A stretch of DNA of 8,207 bases from Mycoplasmatota bacterium (lineage in GTDB: Bacteria; Bacillota_I; Bacilli_A; RF39; UBA660), in contig JAAZDL010000146.1 of NCBI GenBank assembly GCA_012512795.1, positions 1-8,207 on the forward strand. Direction: 5' to 3'. Of the stretch, positions 5,204 through 8,207 are shown piece after piece; the first letter of the stretch is position 1; every line of letters starts with the position of its first letter. A model generated the notes under the pieces. The model did not search any database and was not told the origin of the DNA. It saw only the letters and a list, made by a program, of their open reading frames with translations. Made by a program: the position numbers and the translations under genes.

Positions 5204-6583
5204 ATGAAAAGAAATGCGTTTACACTAGTTGAATTACTTGCGGTTATAGCAATACTTGCAATACTAATAATAATAGCATTGCCAAATGTTCTTAAAATGT
5301 ATACCAATGCTAAGAAGGATGTCTTTTTAAATGAAGTTAAGACTTTATATAAAGAGTCAGAAAAAAAAGTTATTGAAGAAGCCACTAATGGTAATAAAAT
5401 TGATTTTATTTCTTCAAATAGTCCAACTGCACTAAATATGACTGGTCATAAAATACAATACTGTATTAATTTAATTAATAATAAAGTATCATCAATTTCA
5501 GTATCAGATGGTAAATATTATGTAGTTATTCCAAGTATTGATAGTATTGATCAAATTTCAGCTGATAATGTGCTGGAAGGTGGTTATGAAAACTTATCTT
5601 GCGATTCAAATAATTATGGAGAAGGAAATCACCTAACTCAATCTATATATGGTTGGGCACTTTATTATGAGAGTCCAAATGGAGGATATCCAGTTATATA
5701 TATTACTGATAAAAATTCTTTTGATTTAACTAATCAATCTAATACTACCCTTGGTGGTGTTAGTATTAATACTATTACTCATAACGGTGAATTATATTAT
5801 TTAGTTACTAATGAAGCTCAGTTTAATGCTATTAGGTATAAATTAGATGGTAAATTTTTACAATTAAATGATATAACAATTACAAATTATTTAAGTCCAA
5901 TTGGAAGCACTGTTGGATCTGAGTGGGAATCTGTTCCTTTTAGTGGTTATTACAATGGACTTGGGTATAAATTAATCGTTGAAGATATGAATACTTCTTA
6001 TGTAGGAGTTAATTGGGCTTTATTTCCGTTAACAAATAACGCAATATTGAAAGGAATGAATGTTTCTTTTCCAAATGGTCTTTATTCAGGAAGCGCTAAT
6101 TATGCTGCCGGATTAGTAGCTGTAGCTACTAATACAAATATTTCTGGATGTTTTGTAGACATTAGAGAAAGAACAGGAATAGTTCAATATGATGCTGGTT
6201 TACTTGCTGCATCAGCAAGTAACACTCATATAATTGATAGTTATGCTATGGGAGCACTAGAAATAAATAATTTTAGTTCTGAATTAGCTTCATATGGTGG
6301 GATTGTTGGGAGAATAGAAAATCATAGTGTGGTAGAAAGAACATATGCGGTAGTAGAGTTCTTTACAATGTATGAGGGTGAACCTAACATTGCGATAACA
6401 TCTTCCTTAACTGGTCAAAGGTCTTTAGGCGGAATTGTTGGTTCAAAAGACACTTCATCCTATGTAGGAGCGTCATATTATGACTCATCATTCTTAACGT
6501 TTCAAAAAAATGGATACGGAATAGGAAAATCAACTTCTCAGTTAAAACAGTATGCTACATTTGTTAATTGGCCATTTCGTTAA
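5204..6583 (+). CDS. Prepilin-like surface protein with GLUG-type repeats
   Basis: The N-terminus is a class III (type IV prepilin/pseudopilin) signal: MKRNA, then FTLVELLAVIAILAIL. Cleavage is predicted after Ala5, giving mature Phe1 and Glu5, and the hydrophobic helix spans about residues 6-30. Residues 30-190 are pilin-like and contain two Cys (YCIN and LSCDS) that could form a disulfide. From about 196 the sequence resembles the lead-in of GLUG-repeat adhesins (YYLVTNEAQFNAIR, LNDITIT, PIG, FSGYYNGLGYKL). Four GLUG-like units follow and then the typical closing part (SYYDSSF, GIGKSTSQLKQYATFVNWPF). At 459 residues it is far larger than an ordinary pilin. Processing would need a prepilin peptidase encoded elsewhere, since no pilus or competence genes are adjacent. 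It is probably a monocistronic, surface-exposed adhesive or structural protein. The prepilin assignment is firm, GLUG is likely, and the role is inferred. Confidence 0.88.
   Translation: MKRNAFTLVELLAVIAILAILIIIALPNVLKMYTNAKKDVFLNEVKTLYKESEKKVIEEATNGNKIDFISSNSPTALNMTGHKIQYCINLINNKVSSISVSDGKYYVVIPSIDSIDQISADNVLEGGYENLSCDSNNYGEGNHLTQSIYGWALYYESPNGGYPVIYITDKNSFDLTNQSNTTLGGVSINTITHNGELYYLVTNEAQFNAIRYKLDGKFLQLNDITITNYLSPIGSTVGSEWESVPFSGYYNGLGYKLIVEDMNTSYVGVNWALFPLTNNAILKGMNVSFPNGLYSGSANYAAGLVAVATNTNISGCFVDIRERTGIVQYDAGLLAASASNTHIIDSYAMGALEINNFSSELASYGGIVGRIENHSVVERTYAVVEFFTMYEGEPNIAITSSLTGQRSLGGIVGSKDTSSYVGASYYDSSFLTFQKNGYGIGKSTSQLKQYATFVNWPFR
6101..6492 (+). repeat. Four degenerate GLUG-like protein repeats
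   Basis: Units start at residues about 300 (YAAGLVAVATNTNISGCF), 329 (YDAGLLAASASNTHIIDSY), 364 (YGGIVGRIENHSVVERTY) and 408 (LGGIVGSKDTSSYVGASYY). Each has small-Gly-[LI]-[LV]-[AG], a polar turn, and a Val/Ile-x-x-[SC/T]-[FY] strand. This is the GLUG pattern, which forms beta-helix-like stalks in bacterial adhesins. The DNA of the units is diverged, so these are not recent duplications. Confidence 0.7.
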
Positions 6584-6589
6584 AAATGC

Positions 6590-6618
6590 TTGACAAGTAA
6601 AAACATATTTGATATATT
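6590..6618 (+). promoter_or_regulatory. Promoter of a candidate small RNA
   Basis: -35 TTGACA (6590-6595, 6/6), 17-nt spacer, -10 TATATT (6613-6618, 5/6) preceded by TGA. It has the best -35 in the window and begins 7 nt after the prepilin-like gene ends. The predicted start is near 6625, yet no gene follows until 6822. Confidence 0.75.
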
Positions 6619-6624
6619 TAATGA

Positions 6625-6707
6625 ACAAAGAGAAAATAATTTAATTTATTAAATGATATTTCTCTTTGTACTGAAGAATTTAATTTATTGAGTTCTTCAT
6701 TTTTTTT
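6625..6707 (+). ncRNA. Candidate small RNA of two hairpins, about 83 nt
   Basis: Hairpin 1 pairs ACAAAGAGAAA (6625-6635) perfectly with TTTCTCTTTGT (6659-6669). Its interior carries a further 6-bp stem, ATTTAA (6639-6644) with TTAAAT (6649-6654), closed by a 4-nt loop. Two nucleotides later comes hairpin 2, TGAAGAA (6672-6678) with TTCTTCA (6693-6699), followed by eight T. The 13-mer AATTTAATTTATT occurs in both hairpins (6638-6650 and 6677-6689). A strong promoter at 6590-6618 places the start at the first base of hairpin 1. The family is not recognised. The alternative is that both hairpins merely terminate the upstream gene. Confidence 0.6.
6672..6707 (+). terminator. Rho-independent terminator ending the small RNA
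   Basis: A perfect 7-bp stem, TGAAGAA/TTCTTCA, is extendable by a G-T and a T-A pair and followed by T8 (6700-6707). It can end both the small RNA and any transcript reading through from the prepilin-like gene. Confidence 0.85.
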
Positions 6708-6744
6708 ATTTAAATTTAAATTAATAACTATTATTTATACATAT

Positions 6745-6772
6745 AAAAAGGTGAAAAGAATTCACTTTTTTT
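6745..6772 (+). terminator. Second hairpin terminator, upstream of ackA
   Basis: AAAAAGGTGAA (6745-6755) pairs with TTCACTTTTTT (6761-6771) around a 5-nt loop: five strong-core pairs, one G-T, and five A-T pairs, then T to 6772. The A run on the 5' side means it could act in both directions. No gene lies between it and the terminator at 6672-6707. It may be a backup stop insulating ackA. Confidence 0.65.
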
Positions 6773-6789
6773 GTTCTCTTTGTTATAAT
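6761..6789 (+). promoter_or_regulatory. ackA promoter (extended -10)
   Basis: -10 TATAAT (6784-6789, 6/6) is preceded by TGT, a perfect extended -10. A weak -35 TTCACT (6761-6766, 4/6) lies 17 nt upstream, within the 3' arm of the hairpin above. The predicted start near 6796 gives a leader of about 26 nt with AAGGA at 6811-6815. Confidence 0.8.
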
Positions 6790-6821
6790 ATGTTTAGACA
6801 AATGAGAAAGAAGGAATAAAC

Positions 6822-7994
6822 ATGAAAATATTAAGTGTTAATGCAGGAAGTTCATCATTAAAATTTACTTTGATTGAACTACCAGAAGAAGAAGTAGTAG
6901 TTACTGGTACTTTTGAAAAAATAGGAATAGAAGGTAGCTTCTATACTATTAAATATAATGGAGAAAAAATAAAAAAAGAAGTTGAACTAAAAGATCATAC
7001 TGAGTCAGTGAAAATATTAATGCAAGAATTAATAGATATGAAGATTCTATCTTCATATGAAGATTTAGATGGAGTTGGACATAGAGTTGTTAATGGTGGA
7101 GATTATTATGATAGTATTATTATAAATAAAGATGTAGAAGATAAAATTGAAGAATTTATACCTTTAGCTCCATTACATATTCCAGCTAATTTATCAGGTA
7201 TTAGAAGTTTTACAAGTATACTTCCAAACACACCACAAATAGCTGTTTTTGATACATCATTTCATCAAACAATGGATGATGAAGAATTTTTATATGCTGT
7301 ACCATTAGATTGGTATAATAAATTTTCAGTTAGAAAATATGGCTTTCATGGAACTAGTCATAGATATATTGCAGAAAAAATGAAAGAAATGACTGGAGAA
7401 GACAAAAAAATTATTTGTTGCCATTTAGGAAATGGAGCTAGTTTATGTGCTATTAAAAATGGCAAAAGTGTTGATACATCAATGGGATTTACTCCTTTAG
7501 CAGGTTTTATTATGGGAACTCGTAGTGGTGATATAGATCCTGCTATAATACCTTATATTATGAAGAAAACTAATTCAACTGCTGATGAGGTAGTAGATTC
7601 TTTAAATAAGAAAAGTGGTATGTTAGCTCTTTCAGGAATTTCAAGTGATATGAGAGATGTGGAAGAAGCATATTTAAGTAAAGATCCTAGATGTATAACT
7701 GCTATTAATATGTATGTTAAGAAAATAGCTAATTATATATCAATGTACAATACATTACTTCAAGGAGCGGATTATATTGTATTCACAGCTGGTGTTGGAG
7801 AAAATAGTGATATAGTACGTGATTTAATAGTTAAAAAATTTGATTTTATGGGAGTGAAATTAGACGAAGAAAAAAATAAAACTAGAGGTATTAGTGGAAT
7901 TATAAGTACAGATGATTCTAGTATAAAAGTAATGGTTCTACCAACAAATGAAGAGTTAATGATAGCAAAAGATACATACAATTTAATAAAATAG
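6822..7994 (+). CDS. ackA: Acetate kinase
   Basis: It converts acetyl phosphate and ADP to acetate and ATP (reversibly) in the cytoplasm, the last step of acetate fermentation. The 390-residue product has normal length and all ASKHA-fold signatures: VNAGSSSLKF at the N-terminus (Asn7), GHRVVNGG (Arg88), PLHIPANL (His119), VFDTSFHQTM (Asp144), YGFHGTSHRY (His176), HLGNGAS, DTSMGFTPLAG, MGTRSGDIDPA (Arg234), FTAGVGENS, and PTNEELMIA (Glu377). These correspond to the catalytic and binding residues of characterised acetate kinases. The usual RVVHGG is RVVNGG here. It has its own promoter and AAGGA 6 nt before the ATG. pta is not adjacent; a DHH phosphoesterase gene follows 12 nt on, probably in the same transcript. 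Confidence 0.97.
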   Translation: MKILSVNAGSSSLKFTLIELPEEEVVVTGTFEKIGIEGSFYTIKYNGEKIKKEVELKDHTESVKILMQELIDMKILSSYEDLDGVGHRVVNGGDYYDSIIINKDVEDKIEEFIPLAPLHIPANLSGIRSFTSILPNTPQIAVFDTSFHQTMDDEEFLYAVPLDWYNKFSVRKYGFHGTSHRYIAEKMKEMTGEDKKIICCHLGNGASLCAIKNGKSVDTSMGFTPLAGFIMGTRSGDIDPAIIPYIMKKTNSTADEVVDSLNKKSGMLALSGISSDMRDVEEAYLSKDPRCITAINMYVKKIANYISMYNTLLQGADYIVFTAGVGENSDIVRDLIVKKFDFMGVKLDEEKNKTRGISGIISTDDSSIKVMVLPTNEELMIAKDTYNLIK

Positions 7995-8006
7995 AAAAGA
8001 GATAAA

Positions 8007-8207
8007 ATGAATAATATTTACAAATCAATTTACAATGAAATAAAAAAATATAAGAAGATTTATATTGCTAGACATATTGGGCCAGATCCTGATGCTTTTG
8101 GTAGTCAAATGGCTTTAAAAGAATCAATTAAACTTACTTTCCCAGATAAAGAAGTTTATGCAGTAGGAACTACTGTTGCTAGATTTAAATATTTTGGAAA
8201 GATTATA
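8007..8207 (+). CDS. DHH-family phosphoesterase, 5' part (cut by window end)
   Basis: The first 67 residues are visible and the frame is open to the window edge. ARHIGPDPDAFGSQMAL at residues 22-38 is the N-terminal metal-binding motif (H-x-x-P-D-x-D-A-x-G-S) of DHH/DHHA1 phosphoesterases. That group includes NrnA-type oligoribonuclease/pAp phosphatases and the c-di-AMP-hydrolysing domain of GdpP. There is no membrane segment before it, so the stand-alone cytoplasmic NrnA-like type is favoured over GdpP. The second half (DHH motif and DHHA1 domain) is outside the window, so substrate cannot be assigned. A weak purine-rich AAAAGAGA precedes the ATG, and the 12-nt gap to ackA suggests co-transcription. 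Confidence 0.88.
   Translation, partial: MNNIYKSIYNEIKKYKKIYIARHIGPDPDAFGSQMALKESIKLTFPDKEVYAVGTTVARFKYFGKII

Noticed and set aside
6653..6691. A 12-codon hydrophobic peptide (MIFLFVLKNLIY) within the candidate small RNA
   Set aside because: No ribosome binding site at a usable distance, and the frame is buried in the hairpin arms; chance is the simplest explanation.
6774..6783. TTCTCTTTGT in the ackA promoter spacer, identical to part of hairpin 1 (6660-6669)
   Set aside because: The ackA copy lies upstream of its predicted transcription start, so it cannot pair with the small RNA in mRNA; a 10-mer of this composition may recur by chance.
1..8207. Reassigned UGA (Trp) as in mycoplasmas
   Set aside because: Trp residues at conserved positions are encoded by TGG and no in-frame TGA is needed; absence of TGA stops among nine genes is explained by AT bias and a small sample.
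1..8207. CRISPR arrays, insertion sequences, prophage or defence genes
   Set aside because: No regular repeats, terminal inverted repeats, transposase or integrase motifs were found; the window is housekeeping genes plus one surface protein gene.

Overview
The window is low-GC, strongly A/T-biased DNA (roughly 30 % GC or less by eye). It is densely coded, with every gene on the + strand. Codon use (AGA for Arg, A/T third positions), strong AGGAGG-type ribosome binding sites and the housekeeping gene content point to a Bacillota/Mycoplasmatota-type bacterium, such as an AT-rich host-associated Bacilli lineage. Trp is written TGG and no in-frame TGA occurs inside the genes, so nothing suggests a recoded UGA. 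The nine visible stops are TAA or TAG. This placement is inference; there is no rRNA here to confirm it.

Layout from left to right. (1) Positions 1-2836 hold a co-directional RNA-quality-control cluster: the 3' part of rnr (RNase R), smpB starting 1 nt after it, and an unrecognised single-pass membrane protein. (2) Positions 2837-5151 hold secE-nusG followed by rplK-rplA. Each pair has its own extended -10 promoter. The secE promoter sits inside the loop of a long terminator-like inverted repeat. The rplK promoter fires directly into a leader that resembles the L1-binding site of 23S rRNA. A strong terminator ends the cluster after rplA, so rplJ-rplL do not follow immediately. (3) Positions 5153-6583 hold a stand-alone promoter and gene for a large prepilin-like protein whose C-terminal half resembles GLUG-repeat adhesins. 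(4) Positions 6584-6821 (238 bp, the longest gap) hold a near-consensus promoter, a candidate small RNA of about 83 nt made of two hairpins, a second hairpin terminator, and the ackA promoter. (5) Positions 6822-8207 hold ackA (acetate kinase) and, 12 nt on, the start of a DHH-family phosphoesterase cut by the window edge. No stretch over 300 bases lacks a gene, and I see no tRNA, rRNA, CRISPR array or mobile element.

The most notable points are a LysM-like module inserted in the catalytic RNB region of RNase R, a 59-residue highly acidic tail that begins exactly after the canonical 141-residue end of ribosomal protein L11, the unannotated two-hairpin small RNA with its own promoter, and the orphan pilin-GLUG fusion. 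Functionally, RNase R and SmpB both act in stalled-ribosome and mRNA decay, SecE and NusG in secretion and transcription, L11 and L1 in the ribosome, and AckA in substrate-level ATP formation. None of the recognised housekeeping enzymes appears broken.
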